DNA from: Astropecten irregularis
Lineage: Eukaryota > Echinodermata > Asteroidea > Paxillosida > Astropectinidae
Direction: 5' to 3'
DNA: 64,000 nucleotides
Assembly (NCBI GenBank): GCA_963971285.1
Contig: OZ020258.1
Coordinates: forward strand, 14,094,614-14,158,613
Below the pieces are notes generated by a model, which was not told the DNA's origin, made no database searches, and saw nothing but the letters and a program-made list of their open reading frames with translations. The translations under genes and the position numbers were made by a program. Below are positions 45,302-56,534 of this stretch, in pieces. How positions within the stretch are numbered: position 1 is the stretch's first letter; each line of letters opens with the position of its first letter.

Positions 45302-46191
45302 TCAACGTGTCACTCCATTATGTGGGGCCTATTTGTATAGGCTTCAGTTCCGTTCTTTCAGTTGAGAAACGATGCTGCTAGCCTTTTACCGTCCCAGCTT
45401 GTTGTCTTGTTTTCTAGGCGTTTTTGGATTTGCATTTTGTCATAAAGTGCATATTTAAATAGGATAATTAATTTGTGAGTTAAATTAGTACATAAACACA
45501 AAACATCAATGTTTTGATTTCATACGCCGAGATAACGGGCAACATTGCTGTGTTGGGGAGCCCATTTAATACAGTTGCTTGCAACTGGTTCCAGGCTATA
45601 CGGGGAGTTTTATCGAATGTGTTTTGTATTTTGAGGCCATTGTTGCCATTTTTACTCCTATGGAGTTTTTACGCACACCTTTACCGATTTCGGTCATTGT
45701 TTTCTTCCTTTTGTGAGTTGTGGAGCTTGTGGGCGCCCTTACAACTTACATGGTTTTTTTGGGTCAACAGGTTTGGCCCAAAGCCCCACTTGAGGAATTT
45801 TCCAGTCCTGGGGGCAATTTTCGATGTTGCGCCCTGTTTCCTCTCTTTTATTTTTTTTTATGTGCGCTGTGTCAGCGCTTCGTGTGTGCGTTTATTTTTG
45901 ACAAGACCATTGTCATTTTGTTCTTCTTTGGAGTGACGTGTTGAATATGCTCAGTAGTCCAAGAAATCGTCATGATCATTTTTTGACTATGGCCCAGGAG
46001 TCCTTTATGTAATTGTTTTTGTATATAAAAAAAATTATAATAATAATAATATGAAAAACAACAACAACAACAACAACAACATCGTATTAAGCCCACCCGT
46101 GCCTTTCTTAAAAAAAAAAAATATATATATAGGCCTATATATATATATATATTATGGCAGATTACTGCGCCAGAAAAATTTTCATTTCAGG
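45302..46191. other. non-coding part of the retroelement block
   Basis: This stretch lies between the SGNH fragment and gag. It contains microsatellites (AAT/AAC around 46028-46082, AT at 46130-46152). The 140-codon ORF at 45514-45936 is rich in Phe, Leu and Trp without a recognisable domain. It may represent the terminal repeat and leader of the element, but I could not identify split direct repeats. Confidence 0.4.
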
Positions 46192-47483
46192 ATGCCTCGA
46201 GAAGGAAAAGGCCGGAAACGTACGGCACAGACACAGGCATCCCATGCACCAACAAATCAGCGCAGTCGGCCATCAGCGAAAAACAAGACAGATGAGGCTC
46301 AGGTCGACACCACTGATGCCGCCTCTCCAGCTCAGTCGCTGGACAGGAGCAAGATTGAGGAAGTAACGGCTTCAGTGGTCAGCTCCGTGACGGCCCAAAT
46401 ACAACAGGCAGTGCAAACAGAGCTTGGGAAACTGATGAAAGGAGCTGCCCTTACGAGTTCCTCATCTACCGAGTCCTACAGCCCCGGCAGGAAGCGGTGC
46501 TAGCAACAACACGCCTTCACTGGCTGGGTTAGGGCAGGGGCCAAACCTAGCATCTGCCTCACTGACATCGGCGGCATCGGCTGGACTCGGGCAGGGGCCG
46601 AGTTTTGCCGGGCCAACGCTTGATGTTGGTGGGACATCTGAAAAGTAATCACCTTCAGGTGAGTCCGTACACGGTTGGGTCAGTCCCCTTCTCGGCGCCC
46701 CTACCCCTGGATTTCGCTGTAAGTCAGGACTTACGGAATAAGATCTGGAATAACGAATTTGTCGATTTGGGAGACTTGCTGCACCCTGTGCAAGCAAAAC
46801 AAACAAAACTAGCAATACAAAAAGACGAAAACGGGGATGATTCTATTTGTTTCGTTAATGGTGCCAAAAAGGCGCCACGATCCATCAACGAATGGTCTTC
46901 TGCCTTTGCGATTTTTACCGCAGTATACACAAGTAAGTTCCCGGGTGAAGTAGCAAAGCTCCTGAAGTATAGTGAAGTTATCCGCCAAATTGCTAGTGAA
47001 GGGGGCAATTTTAACCTCTATGACATGACATTTCGAAAGCTACGTCAAACTATTGAGCTGGCATTTGATCAGTTCCACACTGAGCTTTATCTCAAAGCCT
47101 TTCAAGGGGGGTCCAGATTCACTGGTGGTGTAGGCAACATCGCTCCTCATAAATCTACTTTTCGTACCACAAATTCGAGTCTCCCCATGGGTTTCTGCTT
47201 TCGTTTCATTCGAGGGCAATACTGCGACAGTTTCAAACATGCATGCCACAAATGCTCAGGCAATCACTCCCCAGCTCGATGTTGGCAAGGTCGGCCTCAA
47301 TCATTCCCAAGTAGATCACCAGGTAGGGGATCATTCACAAAACCTACAATGGTCGGATCTAGCCAACAGCATTCCAAATTTGTCAACAACAGCACCCGCG
47401 AAATCCAATGGCAATCCAGGGGTGGCGCTTCAAGGGGACGGGGCCAACCAACCCACGGACAAGCCAACAACTCCAGTAAATAA
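46192..47483 (+). pseudogene. DIRS/Ngaro-type gag, frameshifted
   Basis: The Met at 46192 opens a basic start (MPREGKGRKR) with a coiled, Gln/Glu-rich stretch to a stop at 46501. The sequence then continues in a second frame (Ala/Gly-rich, to a stop after GTSEK at about 46648) and a third frame to 47483. The third frame holds LRNKIWNNEFVDLGDLL and a Cys/His cluster (GFCFRFIRGQYC..HACHKCSGNHSPARC). Two frameshifts therefore break it. It is homologous to the intact gag at 906-2051. Confidence 0.75.
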
Positions 47484-47489
47484 AACTAA

Positions 47490-48992
47490 TTTACAATGTT
47501 TGTTGCAGGGTTACGATCCTAAAAATTTGTCAGTTTCTTTTAGATGGTTTTACTTTTGGGTTTAAGCTGTGTTTTGATGGTTTGAGAGAAGAGAGGCTTT
47601 CAAAAAATTTGCGATCCGCACTGGAGCAGCCAAATGTTGTTGATACAAAAATCAAGACTGAACTCGATCATAATAGACTTGCGGGGCCATTCAAGCATCC
47701 CCCACTAGTGAATTTTTGCGTCACCCCAATAGGGTTGGTCCCTAAAAAACAGGCAGGGCAATTCCGCATCATACACCATTTGTCTTATCCAGACGGGGAC
47801 TCGGTTAATAACGGTATATCCGATTCCAATGCATCAGTGCATTATGCATCTCCTTTCAAAAGTAGATGTGAAGTCAGCTTTCAAAATCATTCCAGTTCAC
47901 CCCGACGATCAAAATTTACTTGGTTTTATGTGGAATGGCCAGTTTTATTATGACAAGACATTACCGATGGGATGCCGGTCCAGCTGCGCAATTTTTGAAA
48001 AATTCAGTTCTGCCATTGAGTGGATAGCGACTAGCAAATTTGGCATTCCCGGCATGGTGCACATCCTAGATGATTTTCTTATTCTCTCCCACTCTTTAGA
48101 TAGTGGATACAAAAATCTTGCTGACTTCAAAACATTGTGCACTAGTGAGGGAATACCACTTGCACCAGAAAAAACTGAGGGACCTGCATCTTGCCTTACG
48201 TTTGCCGGTATTGAGCTGGACGCAGCTGCTTTTGCACGTTTGCCGTGCGATAAAATATCGAAGGCCATCATCGCCATCAATAGTATTTTGGACAAGAACA
48301 AGATCACTCTGAAAGAACTGCAATCAATCATTGGCCTGCTGAATTTTGCATGCAAAGTGGTGGTTCCTGGCCGAGCATTCTTGCGTCGTTTGATTAATTT
48401 AACAATCGGGATGACAAAACCATTCCATCGCATTCGTCTAAATTCTGAAGCAAAAGCAGACTTACAAGCTTGGTTATTGTTCTTGCGTCATTTTAATGGC
48501 AGAGCATTCTTCCTCCCAGATCAGATATCGGCTGAAACCCTACATTTGTAAACTGATGCAGCGGGATCCATTGGTTATGGTGCCACCCTGGGAAAAGAAT
48601 GGTTTTATGGCCGATGGCCAGAAAGTTGGATTTGCGAAAACATAACACTAAAGGAGTTTTTTCCCATTGTGACCGCAGTACTGCTTTGGTCCGAGTCATT
48701 AGCAGATGCTCGTATAGTTATCCATACTGACAACCTGGCATTAGTCCATGTTATAAATACAAAAACCTCAAAAGAAGTGAAAGTTATGTCACTCGTTCGC
48801 AAGTTGGTAGTACATTGCATGCTACATAACATTGAATTCAAAGCTGAACATGTTTCTGGTTTTGAGAACATACTAGCTGATAAACTGTCTCGCCTGCAGG
48901 TCCAGGTGTTCAAAGCTCTAGCCATGTCATGGGCAGCAGATCAGCCAATCCTGCTACCAGACGCTCTGCAACCTCAGAATTGCTTCCAGAGC
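47490..48992 (+). pseudogene. DIRS/Ngaro-type reverse transcriptase and RNase H, broken
   Basis: The start has DGFTFGF (about 47542), as in the fragment at 800. RT blocks follow: VPKKQAGQFRIIHHLSYP, then after a frameshift near 47850 DVKSAFKIIPVHP (motif A), LPMGCRSSCAIFEKFS (motif B) and VHILDDFLILS (motif C). RNase H follows in the same frame after a nonsense codon at 48549-48551. It has TDAAGSIGYG, the Glu of KEFFPIV, the Asp of IHTDNLALVHV, and the last Asp in NILADKLSR. The catalytic residues are preserved, so inactivation is through shifts and the stop. Confidence 0.85.
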
Positions 48993-48999
48993 TCATGTC

Positions 49000-49702
49000 C
49001 CTCCTTGTAGGATCCATATACAAGGGCCCACCAGGTATTAGCAGATTTTCTTTCGGAGTTCGATTTCTGTCAAGTGCTCCCAATTCCCCCAATCATAATT
49101 GCTTTGTTTGTGGCTCATTTACATAAATGTTCCTATGCAGCCAGTACAGTTCTTACTAACATGTCTGCGATTAGTTTTCTTCATAAGTTGCATAATGTGC
49201 CAGATCCTGGAGATCCGTTTCTTGTTCAAAAAGCTGTGACAGGCGTCCAAAGGGTTCATCCTCAATTTGACCTCAGAAGTGTAACACAGCAAATGTGTTG
49301 AAACTAGAGAATGTGATGCGTTGCCATGACACGGGGGGTTTGAAGTTAATATTTCAGAACTTCAAACATTCACAGGGCAGACAAGCTTGTATTGACATTG
49401 AGCGACAAAATAATGAAAACTGGCCAGTCCAAAGCTTGTTGACGTACATGGAAAAGCGAGCATCTTTCCAATCAGTATTTCTGTACTGTTGGCCCAACGG
49501 AAAGCCGGTCAGTCGGAGAGCATTTACTCAGACTTTGAGGTCAACACTGAATCATGTGGGCCTTGACCCTACAATTTACACAGCCCACAGTTTCCGAATT
49601 GGGGCAGCATGTCATGCAGTTTCCCTGGGATACTCTGACGCTCAAATCAGGGAAAAGGGTAGATGGCAGTCTGACGCTTTCAAAAAGTACATTCGCATAT
49701 AG
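49000..49702 (+). pseudogene. tyrosine recombinase of the DIRS/Ngaro-type element
   Basis: Two frames (from about 49074 and from 49295) together give a C-terminal integrase-like domain. It includes CWPNGKPVSRRAFTQTLRS, AHSFRIGAACHAVSLG (the H-x-x-R box) and GRWQSDAFKKYI with the presumed nucleophilic Tyr, ending at 49702. A frameshift lies near 49290. Tyrosine recombinases let these elements integrate through a circular DNA without a target duplication. Confidence 0.8.
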
Positions 49703-50387
49703 CAACCAAGGTGCGAGATTGAGTGTCCCTCTTGGAACCTGTGTTTTTTTATATGTTAAGTAGTTTTTCAGGTTTTCTGCGATCCGCAGAAGGTTTGTTT
49801 GTCTTTTCTCTCTCTCTCTCTCTCTTTGTGGGGAGTCACCTGACCCAAATGAAGTTGCTTTGTGTCAGACGACTTGTGGCGTTATTTCCCCACAAAAACA
49901 CTTTTTGACATTTAAGCATTGAGATGTTTGCACCTAATTTTAAATCTCATTGTTGTAATGACGGTTAGGTTGGAAAGGTTTTGAAGCTTGTCAAGTAATT
50001 AGAAGAATTACCTGCATTTATAGTTTGAGATATTGTGATTAAAAGGTTAATAGGTAGCTTTTTGTACATGGTAAGGGTTTTCGCCATTTAAGGATTAATG
50101 CTTGTGAATTTGAACAACCGCTCCATAGTGCATTTTCCCTGTGAGGAAATGCAGTGTATACTGTCTAACCCATTTTTGGAAAAATGTTAACATACCCTGT
50201 TATATGTGTATTTTGTTTTAATCTTGAGACACATAGACGAATATATAAAAGAATAAGATTCTGGAATTATTATTATCATAAATAAAATAAAATAAAAATA
50301 TAAAGGCCTCCTGAACCCCAAGCTAAATTGTGTCAAAAATAACATTGTGCTTCATTTATCTGTCTCGGGTACCGTCTGTCCATAAAC
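49703..50387. other. 3' tail of the retroelement block
   Basis: This is non-coding sequence after the recombinase. It has a CT microsatellite (about 49807-49826) and an A-rich simple repeat (50277-50303) close to the start of R copy B. No terminal repeat was identified with confidence. Confidence 0.4.
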
Positions 50388-53300
50388 TGCACTATATACA
50401 TGGCGAGGCAGCGTGGCTAGTCTGGTACCGGTTCAAATGTCAAACAGAAGTTGTACGCGTACGTGCATACAGATGCCAAACGCATACTGTTGTGTGGCAT
50501 GCAACTCGTATCCCTAATGACGTCATTGTGTTTACAAACACGCAAAAATGTGACCTCGCGCTTTTCGGATTTTGGGCAAAGTGGGGGGGGGGGTTGAAAT
50601 AAAACTACTCTAAATAGTGTTTTCAGTGTTATACTAGACAAATGTTAATTTCTGTGTATTACTAAGTCCACATTCTACCATACAAAAACTCAAAATACCG
50701 ACCCAAGTATTTATGTATGGGCTTTAAGTGTATACGCCCCGCTCTACGTGAGTCCTCTTTAACGTCATCACTTGGCGGATGGCCTCCAGTGGGAGATGCA
50801 AGCAGGCGACAATGGTCTCAAAAACAGTGAATAACTTCATTAGAACGCAAGAGGCATAAAACAATAATGTCGGGATTCATTCTCTGAACACTACCAGTAA
50901 GCTAAAGGTCCTGGGTTTGTCTTCCATTTAAACAGACAACAGTAGGCCTATATAACACTTTTGTGAGAGTGTGGCTACCAGCAAAGTCTAAATGAAAATT
51001 ACTAATGCCCTTTTACGCTTATTCCTAATATTCTGATAGAGGTCAACAGTCATAAGAATATCAGACATCCGCCCTGGAATGACAGTGAATCTTACATTAA
51101 TGATATGCAAGATGCATGGAAATATGCATATACAATTGTCTGGGCATTTCCACGGTAGGCCTATTCGGACATTTTGTAATGCAAGTTACCTCTATTGGGC
51201 ATATTTGGATGCATTTCAAGGAAGCATAAATTGTAAACTTGCTGATTCCAATAAAACGTCTCTAAATTGGAGTCTTTCAAGAATGATTGATCAAGGAATA
51301 GGTCAAACTAAAGCCCACCGCACACTATACGATCCGACATTCCGACTAGGACCCGACTGGTTTTTGGAAGGATCGCAAAGCATTCTGGGAGCCTTAACCG
51401 TGATTGTTCCCAGTCGCAGACCCACTCTGATGGCCAGTCGGCAAGATTCGACTGTCGAATCACGGTTAAGACTCCCAGAATGCTTTGCGATCCTTCCAAA
51501 AAACCAGTCGGGTCGTAGTCGCAGACCCACTCTGATGGCCAGTCGGCAAGATTCGACTGTCGAATCACGGTTAAGACTCCCAGAATGCTTTGCGATCCTT
51601 CCAAAAAACCAGTCGGGTCGTAGTCGGATCGTATAGTGTGCGGTGGGCTTAAGTCACTTAATAGGTAACGATTATACCGTGGAATTGCCCATCTACAGAT
51701 TGCTTCGTCAAAAGGTCAACTGCAGTAAAATGCCATACCGTAGTATATGTTTACTCTGACCCATTACGAGAAAGATGTCTTTTTTTTTTTTTTTTAATAT
51801 TACCAATGTTGTGAAGATTATGCTAACATAGAAATCGTGTTTTGTTTTATTCCAGATCCGCTCACAGTAAAGAACATGCGTCTATGATACATCATTATTG
51901 ATATTGAATCATGTATTATTGAAAATGTACCCCCTGCCTTTCTCGTTTACAATACAGGTGCTTCATAGGGGGCCATTTTATATAGCGGGGGCTTATTCTC
52001 TCATCCCACTGCCAACGAAAATGTTGCTGCACAATACTATTTATTATTGTTTGTTTTTTTGTCTTATGCCTTTTCATTTGGTATAAGCTTGTGTATTGTG
52101 TGCGATATAAATTTACAGTATTGTGTAAGTAATTTCGTTCACGCTATGTTGAACATGTAAGCCTATGGAGGCTGATGTATTCATGCCTTGCTATGAACTT
52201 GGCTCGTAGCTAGGCTGAAGCTGTTTGTCGTTATTTGTGGCAATTGTTGAGTCGGTATTCTTTTGTATGATGCCGAGTTGGCATTACCTAAAATAATCAA
52301 ATGTCTCCCCGACTTAGTAGTATAACGTATTAGTGTGTGTAAGGGGGCCTATTGTAGTAGGCCCAACAGTTTCATACCTGTGCCCAATACAGGAGTATAA
52401 GCCCGGGGGAATAATCGTTCAAAACAGCACCACAACCAACTGGGATTTAAAGTGTGCTTTTCAAGTTGTGCAATGTGATTACATGAATGTGGGGAATATT
52501 TCAATCACAAAATGTCTTTATTCATGAATGAGAGTATAAGGAGGGATTGCTCAATTCGTAGTTCAGAGAAAGAATTCAGAAAAGTAACTATTCATGTTGT
52601 CTAGGCTATATAGAACATTGAAATTGATACAAGTAATAAAATATTTCAAACTGCTCATCCACCAGAATAATGACCTGAAATTGATAAAATGCTTGGAGTT
52701 GTAGGAGGTGTTAAATTTGATCAAACAAGGTGCATTTTACATCCCATCATAATTACTTTTCTGCAAGAGAGATTAGCTTAAACCTGCACTGTGTAAAACC
52801 TTATGCACACACTCCATGGATTTGAACTCATTTTCCCAAGAGTTGTGTCCACACCTTTCCCATGTCAAAAACAAACGAGACAATAAAACAAGACAATATG
52901 AATTAATGCACTTTTCTTTTCCAAAACCTCACCACCGGTAAATTATTATGTTAACATTTGAAAAGATTGTTGGTTTTAATTTGTTTTCTTAACATTGCTT
53001 GAAAGATGTAATTAAGTTAACCGACATGTGAACTAACATAACGATCAATTACTATTTAATTTAGGCCTACCTTGCAAACAAATGAGGGCTGCAACTATTT
53101 AATGAAGTAGTCACGATTGAAATGCTCTACACTAGTCTTGAAACAGAAAGTTTGAGTGATGAACATGGCCTACATCACCACACCCAAAACAAGTGTCTTT
53201 TACGTTCAGTCACTTTTGCCAATTTACACCGAGGTACATTTACCATTGCCGGGGCTGGTCGATCGTTGGAGCTGAACCGTTTTCATTTTTTTTGGCTCTT

Positions 53301-54672
53301 TTCGATGGTTTATCGACGAAAAGATCTGATTAAAACTAAGGCGACACTGTTTCACCAGTTTACATACTTTTCGTTTCAATACGTTAACCCGAACGTTTAC
53401 ACTTTTTAGTCGCGACCCCTTCTATGAGGGGTATGCAAGCCCTATAACAAACAAAATTCCTTACAACAAAATAGGTCTACCTGGTCATTATTCATTGTAA
53501 ATTGTGTGGCTACACTTACTATTTCCGCAGTCAGGGTATCCTGCCAAATTGTGGAGTTATTTTGCACAATATTAGACGAAATATCCGACACTGAAGTTTC
53601 AACATTAGTTGCCATTTATAATTTTTGTGTGTAGAAGTGGTGGGAAATTGCGGGAAATCCCCTCGTGAGAAATCTACTCAGTAAATCGATTCCTCGTATC
53701 CGATTAAATGTATAGTAATGAATAAACAATACGTCACGGCCCTTATTGCATCATGTTGGGTCAAAGGTTAGCATGCATAGCGCCCTCTTGTGTGACATTG
53801 ACATCCCACAAGCCATTCACTGTGACTAAACCAGTTCATGCTTCCTGCGGAGTGCATGCAAAGCGAAACATCTTTTTTAGGTGACGCGACAGTCAACTTA
53901 CGGGCAATGTTCTCTCTCTCTCTGTTTTGTTTGTACGCGAAGATGGAAATCACGAAAGCTGATTATCGTGTCAATGAGATTTAAAGTTAAACACGGTGGA
54001 GACTAGACGATTTGTGGAGACACCACCTGTAAAACTCTTTTTGGAAGAGGGATAATTCTGAGAAGAACCGGACGGGTGAGGTGAGTATGAACCTCGGGAA
54101 AGATGCGCCGGCTTATATCAGCAAGCTACATAATAATCATCATTTAATGATAACCGGCATTCTTTTTCGAGGCCGGCAAGGCCAAAGTACACTGGAAATT
54201 TTAGCACGACGCTCGTATTATTTACTGATTCGTATACCACCTTTGTGGTACCACATCTTATTATTTAAACGTAGGCGACACTGTTTCAGCAGTTTAAATA
54301 CAATCCTAAGCCTATACGTATTTTGGTGTTTTTTTGTTTTTTTGTTGTTGTTTTTTTCGATTTACTTAGTAAATGTCAGGCAACAGGGCGCTATATCCAT
54401 GACAACCTTTGACCCAATAGGGTGCGATAAGGACCGTGACGTATTATTTTTTTATTTTTTTCCCATTTTATAATTCGGGTAGACAAGAAATCGATTTACT
54501 CACGCAGTAGGCCTACATTATTTTCCCACAAGGGTATTTCTCACAATTTCTCACCATGTCTACATAAATTAAGATTAATGTTGAAGCTTCACTGACTAAC
54601 ATTTTGCCTAATAGCCAATGCTGCCTATTGTGTCAAATTACTACATTGGTATTTTGCAGAAGACCCTGATTT
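50388..54672 (+). repeat. R segment, copy B (direct repeat)
   Basis: This is the partner of 39591-44801. After AAGACCCTGATTT it continues into CGTGAAGAGTAAGTG, whereas copy A switches to the retroelement block, so 54672 is the end of homology. It carries one private insertion (51312-51649). The pair of short minus-strand ORFs conserved in A and B (43600-43785 and 53768-53953) simply reflects the near-identity of the DNA. Confidence 0.9.
51309..51652. mobile_element. Harbinger-type MITE (TAA duplication) in R copy B
   Basis: The element at 51312-51649 has ends AGCCCACCGCACACTATACG and CGTATAGTGTGCGGTGGGCT, with TAA on both sides. Copy A has the empty site GTCAAACTAAATCACTT. Long inverted arms include 'ctggtttttggaaggatcg' and 'cgatccttccaaaaaacca'. 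The right arm is partly duplicated in tandem with a period of 105 bp. Confidence 0.93.
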
Positions 54673-55120
54673 CGTGAAGAGTAAGTGTAGCCACCGAATT
54701 TACAATTGTAGAAAATGCTGGGATACATGTAAGCATATTAGTTTTTGGTTGTAAAGAATTTTGTTCGCTATACAGTATCCCTCTTATCTGGGATCGACTA
54801 GGACGACTGACTTAATGTTGACTGTAGGGTAAATGTACTAGCATTAGGCCTATAATTATGTAACCTAATGGGAAACAATGACGCCTACGTTTGAATCAGA
54901 TATTTCCGTCGATAAAACATCTATTCTGTAGTCTGTAATGCCAACCTGCTTGTTGGCTACTTGACCATCTTAACAGTTCCAAGCCAAAAGAGTGAGCCAT
55001 AAAATAACTATCCAGGACTTAACCGCACATCATACCTGCCATATCATGCTGTGCTCAATGATGTAAGTCTTGTTTCAAGTCAAGAGTAATTTAATAATAT
55101 CTATATATAGGGGGCATTGG
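54673..55120. other. flank of R copy B, no gene recognised
   Basis: Homology to copy A ends at 54672. A 21-nt stretch AAGACCC..GTGAAGA between an AG acceptor and GTAAGTG would make a micro-exon if R is the 5' part of a gene, but nothing downstream supports it. Confidence 0.3.
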
Positions 55121-55123
55121 TGT

Positions 55124-55434
55124 CGATTCCGGTGGGATGGGGGCATATATATTTGAGGTGGGGATGGCGTGTATTATCCCCCCCCCCTCACCCCCAATTT
55201 GCGAGGTTGAATATGTCAATTAATATCAACAAAATATCTGAAGTACCAGCAAAACTTGCATAAAAATAAATAGCATGCTTGGAATGTAGAATGCTCTAAA
55301 ATGCGACTTTTCGACTGTCTGGTGGGATACCCCCCTCCCACACCCTCCCACAGCTCGGTCACTTCGCTCCCTCACATAGGACACCAAATCACCAATCACC
55401 CCCCCCCCCCCCAATCATGAAAAGAAATCGACAC
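55124..55434. repeat. dispersed MITE-like repeat, copy 2
   Basis: The counterpart of 3018-3337, with the same order of motifs (GGTGTCGATTCC, G-run, GAGGTTGAAT, ATGCTCTAAAATGCGA, AGGACACCAAATCA, C-run, AATCATGAAAAGAAATCGAC). No clear target duplication. Confidence 0.55.
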
Positions 55435-55689
55435 CTAGGGCCTATGATAGGGGACCTACTTAATTTGTTGCGGCCCTCGTTTTTGCATCTTAGTTAAATT
55501 CACTTCACTTATTTACATCTTTCCACCAATCAATACAAACAAATGATTCAAACAAACAGTCCTTTCAAAGGTTCAATATTGTCATTGTGTTTTTGGAAAC
55601 AAAATGAGCGGCAGTCATTCCTCGTATAGGCCTAATTTTATACCGAACCATACAGTCAATTCATTTCCCCCGTTCTTTCTTTCAAACAC

Positions 55690-56062
55690 CGTGGATTGAT
55701 CAATCCATGCATTTGATTACTTTGGTACTCTCATTCATGAATAAATTAATTTGTGATTGAAATTATATTCTTCACACGTCTGTTATCACATTGCACAACA
55801 TGGAAAGCACACATTTAATCACAGTTCATTGTGGTGCTGTTTGAACGATCAGGATTTTTTTCAGGTGATATGGGCAATTGGGCACAGTACTGTTCGGCCT
55901 AATAGTAATACACCAGGACAAACAGCTTCAGCCTACAAGCCAAGTTCAAAGCAAGGCCACTGCATGCGTACGTCAGCCCCACAGTCATATTTAACATTGT
56001 GTGGAGGAAATCACTTACACATTATTGCTGTACAGCCCACGCAGTTCGTGCATAAAATAAGT
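55690..56062 (-). repeat. inverted, diverged third copy of part of R
   Basis: The reverse complement follows R copy A from about 40975 to 41960 in order: ATGTGTAAGTGATTT, CTTTGAACTTGGCTTGTAGG, CTGAAGCTGTTTGTC, CTGTGCCCAATTG, ATCGTTCAAACAGCACCACA, GTGCTTTCCATGTTGTGCAA, TTCATGAATGAGAGTA. It lacks the MITE found there in copy A. The 110-codon ORF across it is not conserved. Confidence 0.75.
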
Positions 56063-56534
56063 ATACAAGCATACAACAAAATTAAATAAATAAAAAAAGG
56101 GCGTGAACAAGAAACCAAATCTATACAGCATTGTGCAGTAATGTTTTCTTTGGCAGTAGGGTCTGCTCAGTATGGGAATTTAGCTCCCCGTATATAATGA
56201 CCCCTATTATGAATCACCAGTTATTATTATTATTATTATTATTATTCTGGTTTATTGTAAAAAACAATGCACTTGTAGCCCAAAGGCTAAATTGCTACAT
56301 CGTGTACAGATAAAAAAAACAAGCTAACGAAATATTTACAAAAACTGGAGTAAAACAATTTACCCAACATGTATATAAATATTATGTAAAATGATATGTA
56401 TAACAAGAAAAACTGGAGTAAAACAATTTACCTAACATGTATATAAAATACAGATATGTAAAAAGATATATAACAAGAAAAAGTGGAAACGATTACACAC
56501 AAGGACATAATTTGAAACATGTTGGAATAAAAAC

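Noticed and set aside
45514..45936. 140-codon Phe/Trp/Leu-rich ORF between SGNH and gag
   Set aside because: Low-complexity hydrophobic translation of T-rich sequence; overlaps a second equally open frame and has no conserved motif.
39591..54672. R copies as ordinary LTRs of a Gypsy/Copia element
   Set aside because: The internal block encodes a tyrosine recombinase and a DIRS/Ngaro-type RT, not a DDE integrase or aspartic protease, and ~4-kb LTRs with TG..CA ends are not seen.
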